In this document: positions 44,694 through 57,152 of the stretch, piece after piece
How the letters are laid out: each line of letters begins with the position of its first letter
How positions within the stretch are numbered: the first letter of the stretch is position 1
NCBI GenBank assembly: GCA_009733575.1
Contig: ML769416.1
Span: forward strand, 62,001-126,000
Length of the DNA: 64,000 bases
Source of the DNA: Gymnopus androsaceus JB14
Taxonomy: Eukaryota > Basidiomycota > Agaricomycetes > Agaricales > Omphalotaceae
Reading direction: 5' to 3'
The notes under the pieces: model-generated
Database searches by the model: none
Told to the model about the DNA's origin: nothing
Seen by the model: the letters and a program-made list of their open reading frames with translations, nothing else
Position numbers and translations under genes: made by a program

Positions 44694-46311
44694 ATGGCGC
44701 AATATCTTCAATCGCGCATAGAAGATCCCATATGGCTTGAACCAAGCGACATTTCCTTCCTTCGCACTTGTATATTCCGAAGAAGAGGCCCTTTTGCAGA
44801 GCTTCGAATGCCGGATCGACGAACTCGGAGCTCAGATTTCCGAGTTGACGCACGCGAAACTCGTTGAGATCGCTTCGCTCCGAAACGTTCTCGCTCCTGT
44901 TCGTCGAGTTCCCTTGGAGATCCTCACGGAAATATTCGAGCTGGTTTCAAAAGATCCCCGGTGGAAAATTGTGCCCCATATGTTCATACTTTCTAGCGTT
45001 TGTATGGCTTGGAGAAAGGCTGCCCATGCTACCCCTCGACTTTGGTCCACACTAGACATTTCATTCGAAGTATTCGTTCTGGGACCAGAGTTCACATGGG
45101 TCGAGGATTGGATCACTCGGTCTCAAACAGTTCCTCTCGACTTATATCTCGAATTCTCTTGGGAGTGCGATGAGTTCCCAGACGTTCAAAAACAGAGAGG
45201 GAAGAAATTCCTAGAGCATATCCTGTCGCAATTCGGTCACAAGGTCCGGTTGCTGGATGTTACGGGGCGTCCGTCGTCGTTTCTCCCTATCCTTAATCTA
45301 TCGCCTTCCTCTTCACTGTCTTCATTGGAAGAAATGTATTTTTCTATCTGTGAAGATGCCTCGGATGACTCTACTGGAGCTCTAGAGGATCTTTTTCCCC
45401 AAAAAGCTGAGGTGTTCTTAGGTGCACCCAAGTTGCGACAGGTTGTGCTCAACAGAGGCTATCTTTTAGAATTGCTGGCATTACCGGCCGAGCAATTGAC
45501 GTCGTTGAAGGTCAATGAAGAAGAATTTCACTTCGATACAGTCATGTTTGTGGACATACTACTACCGCGATGCAAACAGCTGGTCAGCCTTGAAATCTAT
45601 CTACCATCTGAAACCTTTATTGGACTCACCCCAAAGCTATTGATACTTCTGCCCGCATTGAGGTCACTTGAAGTATACAACGTCTATGATGCAGCTGAGA
45701 ATATCTTACGCTGCATTACTGCCCCACTCCTTGAACGACTTTCTATCAGCTGCCATGATGAGATTGATGAGATCGATTTGGACAGTTTTCTCATGGATAT
45801 GGCCAAGTTTCAACGGCGCTCTTCGACTGCACTGTCATCTTTGGTCTTCTATCTTGCTTCGAAAAACAGAAAGCGCAACTTTGCGGAGAAGTTGATTGCG
45901 GTACTCTCCCTCTTCCCTGCAATCCGCTCGCTCGAAATACACCCACCATGGGATGTGAATGCTCTTGTGCAAGCAATGACTTGTAATCACAGGAACCATG
46001 TCCTTCCAAATCTCCGGGATCTTGTCTTGTTTGGGTATCTGAATAATCATGATAATCGAAACGAAGAAGACTGTTGCCTCAGTGTTTCTGGACTAAAGTC
46101 TATGGTCCTTTCACGGTGGTGGCCGGATGACAGTGGGTCGGTGTCTTTTCGCAATGGACTATCTCGCTTGCAGAAGGTAACCCTGCGGGGGTTCCATGTT
46201 AGCGAGTTGACAGGGGACATTGCACACCTGTCTGCACTCTCTGGCCTAGTTTTGGACTATTATGCACCACACAAAGAATACGAACTACCAGGCGAGATTC
46301 CGTGTACATAA
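44694..46311 (+). CDS. F-box-like/LRR protein, the most complete member of its subfamily
   Basis: The ATG at 44694 starts MAQYLQSRIEDPIWLEP. A single extra base near 44770 (CTTGTATATTCCG) shifts the frame inside the N-terminal helix, after which about 510 residues are open to 46311. Order: coiled coil (EEEALLQSFECRIDELGAQ), F-box-like core (VRRVPLEILTEIFELVSKD, SSVCMAWRKAAHATPRLW), then LRR-like repeats (LGAPKLRQVVL, LLPRCKQLVSLEIYL, LLPALRSLEV, APLLERLSI) and the cap (LKSMVLSRWWPDDSGS, GLSRLQKVTLRGFHVSE). Expected role: substrate-binding subunit of an SCF ubiquitin ligase. It serves as the reference for the relatives at 3, 1984, 49998 and 52338. Confidence 0.82.
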
Positions 46312-46641
46312 TGATAGAGTATTATTGTTTGAAGTTTTAGTTGGGGTTTGATTCGAAAGAAAGATTGTGTTAGGGTTACTTACTTCCTTCTCCTCGCTCA
46401 CCTAAGCAAACCAAACCACTGGTGTTTCGATGATGGGCTGAAGGTTCTGGTCTGTTCTGATCATCGCTTTACTGATTCGGAATGAGCAGCGCAGCTCGGA
46501 AGTGCGGGCGCTCTGAAAGCTTCTGGCTCTCACCGATCTCATTCACTAGTCCAGTTGTTGACCATGAGGGGGACAGTGATCATACAAAATGAGATGAGTT
46601 GAGTTGAATTGATACTATTGCTAAATATTAGAGCACATTTA
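46312..46641. other. Convergent intergenic spacer
   Basis: This is 3'-flanking DNA of two convergent genes. No feature was recognised. Confidence 0.4.
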
Positions 46642-48291
46642 CTAAAATTCCCTTCCACCACTAAAAGATTCAAGAATCAACCCCTCGTCCGAGTCATCTT
46701 CCGTTCTCATATTCATTCCAGAAGTAGACACCACAGTGTCCGCTCCCGCTTCTCGCATGAAAGAAAACCAGTACTCATCCCGAATGGAGTCATACACCGG
46801 ATTACCGTCCAGGTCCTCATACAATTCATAGAATGCCATTACTTTCAGTTGTACAGATTTCAACGATCGATGTCGACTCAACGCAATAGCAGACTCGATA
46901 GCCTGTTTGTGAGCATCATGGTGGATCTGTTGAACATCCACATCCGGTGTTTCGATCCATAGATTCAGATGTTCAAGGTTTGGTAGGTTTTCTAGGAGTG
47001 TTTTGTAGACGGTTTCGAGATGCTAAGCAATCCGACGGTAAGAACATGCTCTGCCAAAGAAAAAATGAGAATACTCACGTCAGTTCGCCCTGCGTCGAAG
47101 TCAAGTGGACATATAAACGTGGTTAAGCCAGGACATGAGGTTATGACAGCGAGGACATCATCCCAACTAAACCCTACGGTCGCCAGCCCTAAAAATTCTG
47201 GCTCGAGGGAGAGATATCGAATAGTCTTGGTACGAAACAAGTACTGCAAGAGTCCCGTTTCGTTCTTTTTAAGCCGTTCGACAGCAAAAAGCTTTAGGTA
47301 TTCAATAGGTCGTATGCCATGACCGAATAGAGAGACAAAAGACGACGGAAGGCCTTCGAAATGAGCGAGTTTCGGTAGGAAGGACGGGTCATTAATATGA
47401 GGAATGTTCTGACCCCGGAATCTCAATACTCGGATATTCGGATGGCGCCGGAGAAATGGCTCGGGGAATTCGATGTCTGAGACGGAAAATTCCGTCAAGA
47501 AGGAAAATGTGAAGGCTTCGCTGTTTAAGATACGCGGGATGGATTTTATATCAGCGCGGCTATCAACATCCAAGGCAAGACGTTGGAGATTAGGACATGA
47601 TTTTGGGAGTTGGGGGTAGGAGATCACTGGAGTACTTGGACTGTAAGGTATGTAAGTTTTGAGGACGAAGATATTATCACTCGACCAAAGGAATGGACCT
47701 ACCGGGGCGTATGTGAAGCTCAAGTCGAGTCAATGAGGGACGACAAAGTGCGCGCTATGATGATGAGGAAGTAAGCGGATCCAATGCGACGCGTAGTATG
47801 TAAATGGAAGAATCTAACATACCAGCAGGTTCTCACTAGTAGCCATAGTCTTTTTTTGAAACTCAAGCACAAGAGCTAGGGTCTCCAAAGAGTTGAAGGC
47901 TCCCGTACCTCGGACTACATCTGCATTATTGCCAAACACATCAGGCAGACCAAACACTTGCTTGTTCGGGCCACTATAGAATTGCCATTCAGAGAGTGCA
48001 AAAAAGCGTATACTGTCTCTCGATGCGTATTTCAAGATGTTGGACATGGCGACAGAAATATGTTTTTTGAAAAATGCAAGATCATGCACTTTCACGGTGG
48101 CCTGTATATGTTCTTTAAACCGTTTGTTTGCAGATCCTGGTTGCAACTCCGAATTCTGCCTCTGTCACATTCGGCCACCACATAGTGTACTTATAATCCA
48201 AAAGAAACTTGAGCTTCTTCACAAACGTAGCAGGGTGAGCCCCTGGTCCGGTACCGGTAAGACTGCGAATATTTGCGAGTGACAATGTCAT
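46642..48291 (-). CDS. LRR-type protein, F-box family relative without a clear F-box
   Basis: The minus strand reads from an ATG at 48291 (MTLSLANIRSLTGTGPGA) through WWPNVTEAEF. Other exons follow: 48146-47814 (FKEHIQATVKVHDLAFFKKH, FNSLETLALVLEFQKK), 47720-47080 (LPKSCPNLQRLALDVDSRAD, FLRRHPNIRVLRFRGQNIPH, LEPEFLGLATVGFSWDDV) and 47023-46642 (HLETVYKTLLENLPNLEHLN), ending at 46642. The repeated hydrophobic spacing (NLQRLAL, NIRVLRF, NLEHLNL) is LRR-like. Introns with GTGAGT and GTATGT donors separate the exons. The join near 48140 is not clean and may hold an indel. Its start faces hem12 across 174 bases. Function unknown. Confidence 0.6.
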
Positions 48292-48465
48292 TGGAGGCAA
48301 ATTGAACTGTTGAAGGAGAAAGACACGATTTGGAGCGCCTATTCCGGGACGCGCTTAACCGACCGGCATACTCGGCAACTCATCATCGATCGCGACCTAT
48401 AATCGCGCGACGATGGCTGTAAATTGTATAAAACTTGCATCGTTACACGGTCAAGCAGAAAAAGA
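48292..48465. promoter_or_regulatory. Short divergent promoter, LRR gene / hem12
   Basis: Only 174 bases separate the two starts, so both promoters overlap. The stretch is rich in CG (GACGCGC, GATCGCG, CGCGCGACG), unlike the repeat island. No specific factor site is claimed. Confidence 0.45.
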
Positions 48466-49669
48466 ATGGTTGAATTCCCACCTCTGCGAAACGATCTCTT
48501 GTTACGAGCTGCTCGAGGCGAAAAGACAGAAAGAGCGCCAGTATGGATTATGAGGCAGGCTGGAAGATATTTGCCAGGTATGAAAGTGACTTTATGTTTG
48601 ACTTTTTTATTCTAAATAATCAATGTTTAGAATTCCGTGCTCTTCGTGCTAACCATGAATTCTTCGAAATTTGCCGTACTCCTGACCTCGCTACGGAAAT
48701 AACCCTCCAACCTATTCGTCGATACTCTGGTCTTATCGACGCTTCGATCATCTTCAGCGATATCCTTGTCATTCCTCAGGCTCTAGGCATGGAAGTCTTG
48801 ATGAATCCTGGCCCGTCGTTTCCCGATCCCCTCGTCACACCCGCTGACGTTGCTAAATTGAGGGAAAAGGTCGATGTGGATAAGGAATTGGGGTATGTTT
48901 TCAAAGCAATCACGCAGACAAGGATAGGCTTGAAGGGTGAAGTGCCGTTGATTGGATTCTGCGGTGCCCCGTGGACACTTTTCGCGTATATGATTGAAGG
49001 CGGAGGGTCCAAAACTTTCACGAAAGCCAAGACATGGTTGTTCAAGTACCCTGGAAGAGTCGAATGCATTACTTCTGCGTATAGCGGACGTTTGTGTTGA
49101 CTTTTTGGTAGGCCAAGTGAAAGCAGGTGCTCAGGTACGGAAGTTCCTTCTCACAAAGTCTGCCTCCACTCATTTGTCTGTCTCCCAGCTACTTCAAGTA
49201 TTCGATTCTTGGGCAGGCGAACTCTCTCCGCACGACTTTGCCCTCTTCTCTCTTCCTACTCTCAAACACATCTCCAAAGGTGTTCATGAAAAGCTTTCTC
49301 ACCTGAACATACCTCAAGTGCCCATGACTCTCTTCGCTAAAGGTGCCAATTACGCTTTGGGCGACCTCTCTAAAGAGGCAGGGTACGATGTACTGGGATT
49401 GGATTGGTGTATCTGAGCCTGCTGAGGCTCGAGACATCGTCAAAGGAAAAGTTGCATTGCAAGGCAACATGGATCCTAATGTGCTGTACGGAGGCAGGGA
49501 AGCTATTGAGAGCGCTGTGAAGCGGATGTGTGAAGGATTCAAGAAGGGAAATAATGGCGAAGTTGGCGCATGGATTGCGAATCTAGGACATGGGATAACA
49601 CCTGGCGTCGACCCGGAGGATGTGAAGTGGTTCTTTGAATGTGTGCACAAGTACTCGGCAGGAAAGTAA
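48466..49669 (+). CDS. hem12: Uroporphyrinogen decarboxylase
   Basis: Exons 48466-48577, 48631-49134 and 49189-49669 give 364 residues once two single extra bases are discounted. Signature 1 is present ([20 protein letters not shown] followed by QAGRYLPE). Further conserved stretches are [45 protein letters not shown] and [15 protein letters not shown]. The cytosolic enzyme makes coproporphyrinogen III in haem biosynthesis. Frame breaks lie at about 49050 (CCCTGGAAGAG; after it [13 protein letters not shown]) and about 49413 (TGTATCTGAGCC; expected WCIEPAEARD). Both are +1, and the corrected length agrees with yeast Hem12 (362). Since the enzyme is essential, sequence error is likelier than gene death unless another copy exists. 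Confidence 0.93.
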
Positions 49670-49997
49670 AGCAAAGCAAACGATTTTGTAGCAATCGTGT
49701 ATGTAAAACTTGTGTCGGTGTCTTTCCACAATATATAACTTACGATCATGGCGCTTGAGGGTGCATAGATAGGCGCGATTGTCTTCGCTTGTGCCACCAC
49801 TGGCTAGTACGGACTACCAAGTTCCAACTATGATTTTTTTCATAGCAAGGCCAACTAGCTAAGTTCCAATACATAATTATAGCCCTATCATCTCCTGGTG
49901 AGACTATTTTCCTCTATTTTTTTGACCACTCATGAATTCACGTTCAATAATAGTCCTTCCTCCTCCTCGTCGTTACCGTTTTACTCACTTGAACATA

Positions 49998-50816
49998 ATG
50001 CGCAATATCTTCAACTGCGCAAAGAAGGTCCCATATGGCTTGAACCAAACGACATTTCCTTCCTTCGGACGCGCATTTCCGAAGCAGAGGCTCTTGTGCA
50101 GACCTTCGAAACTCGGATAGAGGAACTCAGAGCTCAGATTTCCGAGTTGATGCGACGGAAAGACGTGAAACTCATTGAGATTGCTTCAATCCAGAACGTC
50201 CTATCTCATATCCGTTGACTTCAGTGCAGAGTTCTCTCAGAAATATTCGAGGTTTCATGTCATCCTTCTCACGACTGGGAAGTCGAAATAGTTAGTCCTT
50301 ACTAGTGTGTGCGTGGCTTGGAGAAAGCGCTCATGCTACGCCTCGACTCTGGTCCAAAGTAAGCATTTGTGTGGAATATAATGCTCTGGGCTCTGATTAT
50401 GCATGGGTCAATGACTGGATAACTCGGTGTGAATGGTTACCGTCAACTTACAACTTGACTTACATTTATATACGGAGGAATCCACTCGCTCGAAATTATC
50501 TCTTCTTAGGATCCAGATCTTCTAATTCAAGCAGATGACTGGCACTGCACCGAAGGCCACCATGTTCTTCCGAATCTCAAAAATATTCTATTGAGTAGTT
50601 ATGGTGGGCCAAACATGGACTATCTCAATGCTTTTGGATTGCGGTCTTTGGTCCTTTCACGGTAGTGGGTCGGTGTCTTTCCGCAATGGATTATCTCGCT
50701 CAAATCTCGCTTGCAGAAGGTTACTCTATGGGGTTTCCGTGTCAGCAACTCGGCAGGGGACATTGCCCACATAGTATCTGCACTCGCAGGCACTCGCTTG
50801 GCCTACAGGCCAGCTT
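49998..50816 (+). pseudogene. F-box-like remnant with internal deletion
   Basis: It matches the MAQYLQSRI subfamily: QYLQLRKEGPIWLEPNDISF, EAEALVQTFETRIEELRAQI, then a stop just after NVLSHIR in place of the F-box. The start codon has lost one base (ATGCGCAAT against ATGGCGCAA) and is out of frame. Only short scraps of the F-box (LEIF-type EIFEV, VRGLEK/VCVAW) and of the C-terminal cap (about 50680-50790, SLAEGYS-region and ALAG) remain; the LRR body is gone. This is a genuine pseudogene rather than an error-affected gene. Confidence 0.8.
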
Positions 50817-51337
50817 AAAGGTGTTGTAATGTTGTCACACCTATAAGTGCTATCCAGTGTGTGTCGCGAAGCTGCGTATGTGCATAGTCCACAACCTACA
50901 GAATGGAATTTGAAAATAGCAATGCATTACCCAGCTGCAGGTTGTACTCTGGAAATACATAATGTAATACTCTCTCTCTTTTCTTTCTCTTTTTCCAACT
51001 TGAAAAACTTGAATTTTTCGTTGATTTTTCGAAACCATAAAAGCCACTTGTCCCACGGAGCGGAGCACGTGATTTCCTTTCACCTCACTCATCCGATCGT
51101 CAATACGTCAATACTCGATTCACTTTCGTACCAGGCCTAACGTTAATGGTTTTGAGAGGTTAGGAAAAGTCGCTCACACTCAAGTCAAATGTGTTTCCTT
51201 CCGGGCGCCTCTAAGTCAGCCAAAAGTAGGTACTTAGTAACGGTAAAACCGGGAGATTACAATTTACAACCAACCATGACCAGTCTACATCTTTGCCACC
51301 ACCGTTTTTTCCATCCATTCATGCTCCAAAAATCGAA
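50817..51337. other. Intergenic
   Basis: No gene was recognised; a pyrimidine-rich stretch lies at about 50968-51000. Confidence 0.35.
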
Positions 51338-51786
51338 ATGCATCCAGAAATCGCAAAAGAGAATTACCCCATCCTTGACCAGAAACTACATGCGCATCTA
51401 CTGGAATTGTTCGGGACCATGAGCCAGAACCCCCTCGACCTCGATTACTTCGTGCCGTGCACGGTTTCGCCAGCACGCTCATCGAAAAGCAACAGTACGA
51501 ACTCGCCAATGACCTCCTCGAGGATGCTCTCGATGCTGCGGCTGAACGCTCGGAAGAAGAGACTCGGAAACTTCGAGAAAAATATCTGGTGAAAGAAGAT
51601 ATTGAAGAAACGACTGAAGAAGAATTTCAGGAAGTGGATGCGTGCTTTGCTCTTATTGATCTCTTGGAATCGATACAGCCCAAGTTGGATGGAGAGGAGG
51701 ACAATAAGATGTTGAATTGCACTGTTGAGGAGGAGGAGGATGCAAAGCTGGTTGGTACTATAGGAAGGGGATGTGAAGACAAGTAA
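51338..51786 (+). CDS. Small acidic helical protein of unknown function, frame-broken
   Basis: The ATG at 51338 opens MHPEIAKENYPILDQKLHAH then LLELFG. From about 51400 a different frame continues with PPRPRLLRAVHGFASTLIEK, YELANDLLEDALDAAAERSE, LREKYLVKEDIEE and an acidic tail ending at 51786. Both halves look coding, and the two frames differ by a -1/+2 shift near TTCGGGACC, unlike the usual +1 breaks here. The helical pair EKQQYELANDLLEDALDAAA could be a TPR-like hairpin. I do not recognise the family. Confidence 0.5.
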
Positions 51787-52337
51787 TGAATCCCGATGTA
51801 TTCCTGTTCTTTTCCAGTCCTACATGGTCGATACCAACGTTGTTTCTCACACCCTTATCAGAGTTGCTTTACTAAGTTGTTGCTTTTCATTACGAGCTGG
51901 AACGTGAAAATCTCCATCCAACTCATTGTAATGTATACTCGAGTGCTTGCTAGACGGATTATTAGCCGATCGGGATGGCTGGCAATGTACATAAGTAGTC
52001 TACGAGTTCAGGATATGTGTACGCTGGAAAATAACGAGGTGATCATAAACTTTTGAAGGTGCATAGGCGCCAATAATTGATTGTCTCACTGTCTCCTTCA
52101 CCACTGACTCCCAAGTTTCAACTACGATTTTAATTTTGTCAAAGCAAGGCTCCAACTACATATAATCATATCCCTATCATCTCCTGGTGAGACTATTTCT
52201 CTAATTACATTATTGTAATTATTTGTTTTTTTGTTTTGTTTTGTTTGTTTGTTTTTTTTGTTTTTTTTGAGCACTCATGAATTCACCTTCAATAACAGTA
52301 CTCTTCGTCGTCGCCACCGTTTTACTACTTAAACATA
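51787..52337. other. Intergenic, with a T-rich low-complexity tract
   Basis: No gene was recognised. A T-rich tract with G interruptions lies at about 52220-52270, within the leader of the next F-box gene. Confidence 0.4.
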
Positions 52338-53897
52338 ATGGCGCAATATCTTCAATCGCGCATAAAGGATCCCATATGGCTTGAACCAAACGAGATTTCC
52401 TTCCTCCGGATGCGCATTTCCGAAGAAGAGGCTCTTGTGCAGACCTTCGAAAGTCGGATGGACGAACTTAGAGCTCAGATCTCCGAGTTGATGCGACAGA
52501 AAGACGCCAAACTCGTTGAGATTGCTTCGCTCCGAAATGTTCTCGCTCCTGTTCGTCGAGTTCCGCTGGAGATTCTCTTGGACATTTTCGAGCTGGTTTT
52601 AGAACCTCGCCAGTGGGAAACCAATACCGTGTCTCATCTGTTCAGGCTTTCTAGCGTTTGTGTGGCTTGGAGAAAGGCCACTCATGCTACCCCTCAATTT
52701 TGGTCCACACTGCGCATTAGTATAAAAGATCAGGATTATACATGTGTCAGTGACTGGATCACTCGGTGTCAAATGGTTCCTGTCAACTTGTATCTTAACT
52801 TCTATGGGGAGAAGTCCCGAGTAGAGAGGGGGAAATCAACTCTTGGAGTACATCCTAGTGCACTTTGCGCACGAATTCCGATTGCTGGATATCATAGGAG
52901 GTCCATCATCATTGCTGTCTCTTCTTCATCTGTCACCCTCCTCTTCACTGCTCTCATTAGAAGAGATATCTCTTACAATCTATGAAGACAGTGAGGATGA
53001 CACTATCAAAGATCTGGTGGCCCTTTGCCCTCAAAAATACGAGGTGTTTTTAGGTGCACCCAAGTTGCACCAAGTTGAACTCAACACAGCCCTGCTTCTG
53101 GAGGTTCTGGTGCTACCGGCAGAGCAATTGACCTCGCTGAAGGTCAATGATGATGAAACTGACTTCGATCCGGTCATGTTTGTAGACATACTAGCGCGAT
53201 GCAAACAACTGATCAGCCTTGAAATCTCTCCACCATATGATGGCTTTATTGGATTTAGCACAAGGCTATCCATTCTTCTTCCTACATTGAGGTCACTCAA
53301 AGTTACCTGCTTATAGTGCAGCCGACAATATCTTAAGCTGCATTACTACCCCTATCCTTGAACGGCTTTCTATCCATTACGATAATCAGGATTTGGATAG
53401 TCTTGTCATGGACGTGGCCAGGTTTCAACAGCGCTCTTCGACTACACTGTTATCTTTGGTCTTCTCTCTCGAATTCGAGTGACACAAACGGAAGGCGCGA
53501 CCTCACGGAGAAGGTGATTGCGGTACTCTCCCTCTTCCCCACAATCCGCTCGCTCGAAATATGCCCTCCATTTGATGTCAATGCTCTCATGCAAGCAATA
53601 ACTTGTACTGAAGGGCACCATGTCCTTCCGAATCTCCAGGATCTCGTCTTGGATGGATTTCTGAATTATTATGATCGGACCAACGAAGAAGAATTTCGCC
53701 TCAGTGGTTCTGGATTCAAGTCTATGGTCCTTTCACGGTGGTGGCCGGATGTTGGTGGGTTGGCATCTTTCCGCAATGGACTATCTCGCTTGCAGAAGGT
53801 GACCCTACGGGGGTTCCATGTCAGCGACCCCGCAGGGGACATTCCACACGTATCTGCGCTCTCTGGCTTAATTTTAAATCATACACCAGTTAGATAG
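52338..53897 (+). CDS. F-box-like/LRR protein with three frame breaks
   Basis: The ATG at 52338 begins MAQYLQSRIKDPIWLEP. The first frame covers the coiled coil (EEEALVQTFESRMDELRAQ) and F-box core (VRRVPLEILLDIFELVLEP, SSVCVAWRKATHATPQFW) to about 52835. The second frame (FAHEFRLLDIIGGPSSLL, VFLGAPKLHQVELN, ILARCKQLISLEI, LLPTLRSLKV) runs to about 53310. A third covers ADNILSCITTPILERLSI to about 53470, and a fourth the tail (EKVIAVLSLFPTIRSLEI, FKSMVLSRWWPDVGG, LRGFHVSDPAGD) to 53897. Each step is a net +1. All domains are present, so it is either a lightly damaged pseudogene or a real gene with insertion errors. Confidence 0.72.
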
Positions 53898-54353
53898 AGG
53901 TGTTGTACTATTGCTTTACTATGTTACTTTTATGAAGGTCTCCATCTCGTCTAAAACCATCTATCTACCCTTGTTATTTGCTTCAAATTACTCTAGCGGG
54001 ATGGCCGTCATAAAGACTAAAGTCACAACGTACATAGTCTACAATTTCAGAATGTTGATACACTGGAAAATAGCGAGGCATCAACCAGGCGTTTCGCAAA
54101 GAAAAGGCTGAGCCCTGGCACTAACAGTCGGGGATGACGACAACGATATAATACTTATGCATTCAATGAAACGATGGCAAGGTGTGGATTGGGGGATATT
54201 GGAATATGCAAATAACAGGACAGCGAGAGAGAGAGTGCGATTAACCAAAAGAAGAACAAAAAAAGAGACTACGATGATGGAAATATAATAATAAAAGTAC
54301 ATGCCAGCCAATACATCGAATAAAAAAGAAAAACAGACGGAAAAAATAAATCC
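53898..54353. other. Convergent intergenic spacer
   Basis: This is 3'-flanking DNA between the F-box gene and the Cdc14 gene. No feature was recognised. Confidence 0.4.
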
Positions 54354-56800
54354 TCATGCAACAACATCCGCAGAACTAAAGCTACTTCTCCTCCTCCTCA
54401 CACTACTTCGCAAACCAGGCCTCGACTCGGTCAGCTTGTCCCCGCTCCCACTGGTAACCACCATCCCAGCAGCCTTGTCCGTTGACATCCACGCAGGCAC
54501 ATCACCATCGTCCTTGGCTCTCAGCTTGGACGCTCCTACGCCTCCTTTTTTGTTATGCAAAAGCACGGCGGCAGCAGCGTCACTCATAGAATTGGCATGA
54601 TGTGGGCCCAATCGACTTCGCGTGGGTACAAGAGTCGGGAGACGCGATGGCGTTGGTGAGGCCGGAGGATTCACTTTTGAACGCGTTACAAGCGTCGTCG
54701 GTAGTGGTACAGGCTTGGAATCGGTTTTGGCAGCAGCAGCAGCCTTGGCTGCCAGTCCAATTGTCGATTTTCCCATGGCCAGTCGCGGAATCTTGTTTGG
54801 TCTTTGACCAGTTGTAGCTTTCGTGGGCGAGGCGACAACAGAAGCAGCTGCGGCTCCTGCTCTGTTTCCTGTACCAGCGGCTGTACCAGTCTTTCGGATA
54901 ACAGCAGCTCCAGCCGTCGACCTAGTCACTCTCGTAGGACGCTGTTCCGACGCCGTAACACCACGCGAAGCAGCTCCCACTTTCGCTTTTCCATTTACTT
55001 TAGACGCCGAACCAGCTCGAGCGCGAATTCTGGCTGCAGCTGGGATAGGATGCAGCGACGGTAGAACATCGTTCATCTCATCCGAATCCGAGTCGGAGTG
55101 AATACCAAGAACATCATCTTCGTCGTCTGAATCGTGTGTAGGAGCCGAACGTTTAGCGTTGGGCGTCTTTCGTGGCTGACCAGGCGGAGCTATTGCTTTG
55201 GCTTTAGCAGCAGCAGCAGCGACGTGTCGACTGGGTGTAACAGGTGGGAGAGGCGTGGTAGCGAGTCCAGATCCAGTGGGAGTGGTTGGTCGAAGCTGCT
55301 GTTCTTCATCCGTATCAGCAGGTGGAGTTGCAGGGGTGACTACTGAAGGTACAGGTGCAGATCCAGCAGCAGTAGCAGTTGCAGCCGCCTGAATCCTTCG
55401 TACTTCGTCAACCGCAGCCCATTTCGACCATTCTAGTTGCTTCAGATATAGGTACTGTTGTTGTGGGCCAACGACACTACCTGGTCGTACGATCCGCATA
55501 AACGCAATGGCCTCGTTCGCAGTGAAGCCATACTTCCATACGAGATATGCTCCGATGAGAGTAGCTGTACGACCTAGCCCAGCTTTACACTGAGAACCCA
55601 AGTGAGTCGGAGGAATCAAATCTTTGATAAACCGCAACGTACATGAACAGCAACAACCCCTCCTTCTTCTATAACTCGGTCTGCAACATCTAAAAATGTC
55701 CTGACGATCTCATCCGTCGGATTGGTCCCATCATCGAAATACAGTTCCATATGGTCGATCCCTCTATCCAAAAAGGTCGCGCGATCGTACAACTGGTTGT
55801 TCAAGCGCACTACCAGCTTGATGTTGCGTTTCTCAAAGTAATCGAGGCAATTGAGGAACGGGGTGGGGAAGCTTGCCTTGCAAGGCGAGGTTGCTGCTGG
55901 TAGAAGACGCCAAAGTAGAAGAGGACCCTTCCTTTTGCCGTTTAATCCAATTCTGGTCTACCGGCGACGCAAACGCGATGAAATTGGGTGTGATCCAGTT
56001 CCAGTCTCCGTTCTCGACCTTTTCGTAAAATTCGTAATCCTCGACGTCGAATTCATTCATATCGCACAGTCCGTTCTGCATGGCTTTCCAGATTCCCCAG
56101 AGGCAGTCTTGGATGTTGAGGTTAAAGTCGGATGGGCCGCGTCCTGCATCGCGAAAGGGCATGAATTCAACCTCTGCAATTGGATGGAAAGCTTCCCAAG
56201 GAGCCTGCCGTAAGACAATCATCTGGTGGAATAGTCAGTCGAGCAGTGGCGAAGAGTTTATGCGGCAAACATACTGCGTAAAGTGCCATAAGGAGAGCAG
56301 CGTTGGCTTTGCTTTTGGGGTCATTAGACGAGTATAGAACTAGTCTATGAGAGGCTAGGTCCCTGTCCTATTAATGGGTATGAATGAGCATAGAACGAGA
56401 GTAAACTGTAACGAGAAGCTCCAGACCTCAAGCAATTCGTGAATCAAAATGCAAGCCTTGTAAACCATGGCAATATTTAGAGGTCCCCAGTCTTGGAAGA
56501 AGGAAAGATAGAGTAGTTGGTCGTCTATAGTGAAATAATAGTACGATGCATCTTCGTCGGACGAAGTGGCGAGAACGCCTCTCGGTCTTGGTCTAACGCG
56601 TGGACGATTATTGGTATCTGCAGCGAGGCGGTTCAAGGTTCCCGGATTTGGTGCAGGATGAGGAAAAGTGGTAAAGTACAGTCTAAAAGACGGAAGGAGA
56701 CAGAATCAGGTTGAATTGGGTGTAAGTTTTGAAAGAAAACTGTACGGACCTATCGCTGAAGCAGCACAACGGTTCACACTTTCGGGGCCATGGATTCAAC
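54354..56800 (-). CDS. cdc14: Cdc14 dual-specificity phosphatase
   Basis: Minus-strand exons are 56682-56427, 56367-56275, 56222-55643 and 55589-54354, preceded by a first exon upstream of 56740 that I could not fix. The N-terminal domain ([39 protein letters not shown]) and catalytic domain ([40 protein letters not shown]) are typical. So are [19 protein letters not shown], the CX5R loop HCKAGLGRT split by an intron, and [20 protein letters not shown]. Cdc14 reverses CDK phosphorylation in mitotic exit and septation. The long Ala/Pro/Ser-rich, basic C-terminal tail (about 340 residues) is probably disordered. An extra C in the CCCC run at 55865-55868 breaks the frame (expected [12 protein letters not shown]). 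With it removed, all listed exons stay in phase. Confidence 0.93.
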
Positions 56801-57152
56801 GCGAAGTCCTCGAGATGATCAATGAAGAAGAACACTGGAAATTGGTGTCAGTCCACAGTCCGTCTACGCCTACGTGAATTTCAAAACGCTGAGGAGCACT
56901 GTGCTTTGAGCTTGTTCTCTGCGCACAAAAGTCTGCGCGACACCGTTTACGAAAGACAAGTGAAAGAGAAGTGGACGAAAGTAAACAATTATGTAACCAC
57001 GTGTTTCGGAGCTGGTTTGAATCGGACCCAAAAACGCGCCTCCAGGCGCCTCCTCGATCGTTGATGGTCGATCTCAGATGCGAACTCTTCCGCTCATGGT
57101 ACGATATTAAAGTTGTGAGCAGGATTATTCAATAACTACTGTACTTGGAAAT

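Noticed and set aside
49189..49800. Minus-strand open frame of about 200 codons
   Set aside because: It is antisense to uroporphyrinogen decarboxylase exon 3 and has no familiar motif.
52200..52275. T-rich tract as a poly(A)-type retroposon tail
   Set aside because: It lies in the leader of a plus-strand F-box gene, with no element body or target duplication around it.
54602..55400. Several plus-strand open frames rich in Ser, Arg or Ala
   Set aside because: They are the antisense of the low-complexity Cdc14 C-terminal tail, whose reading frame is fixed by the catalytic domain.
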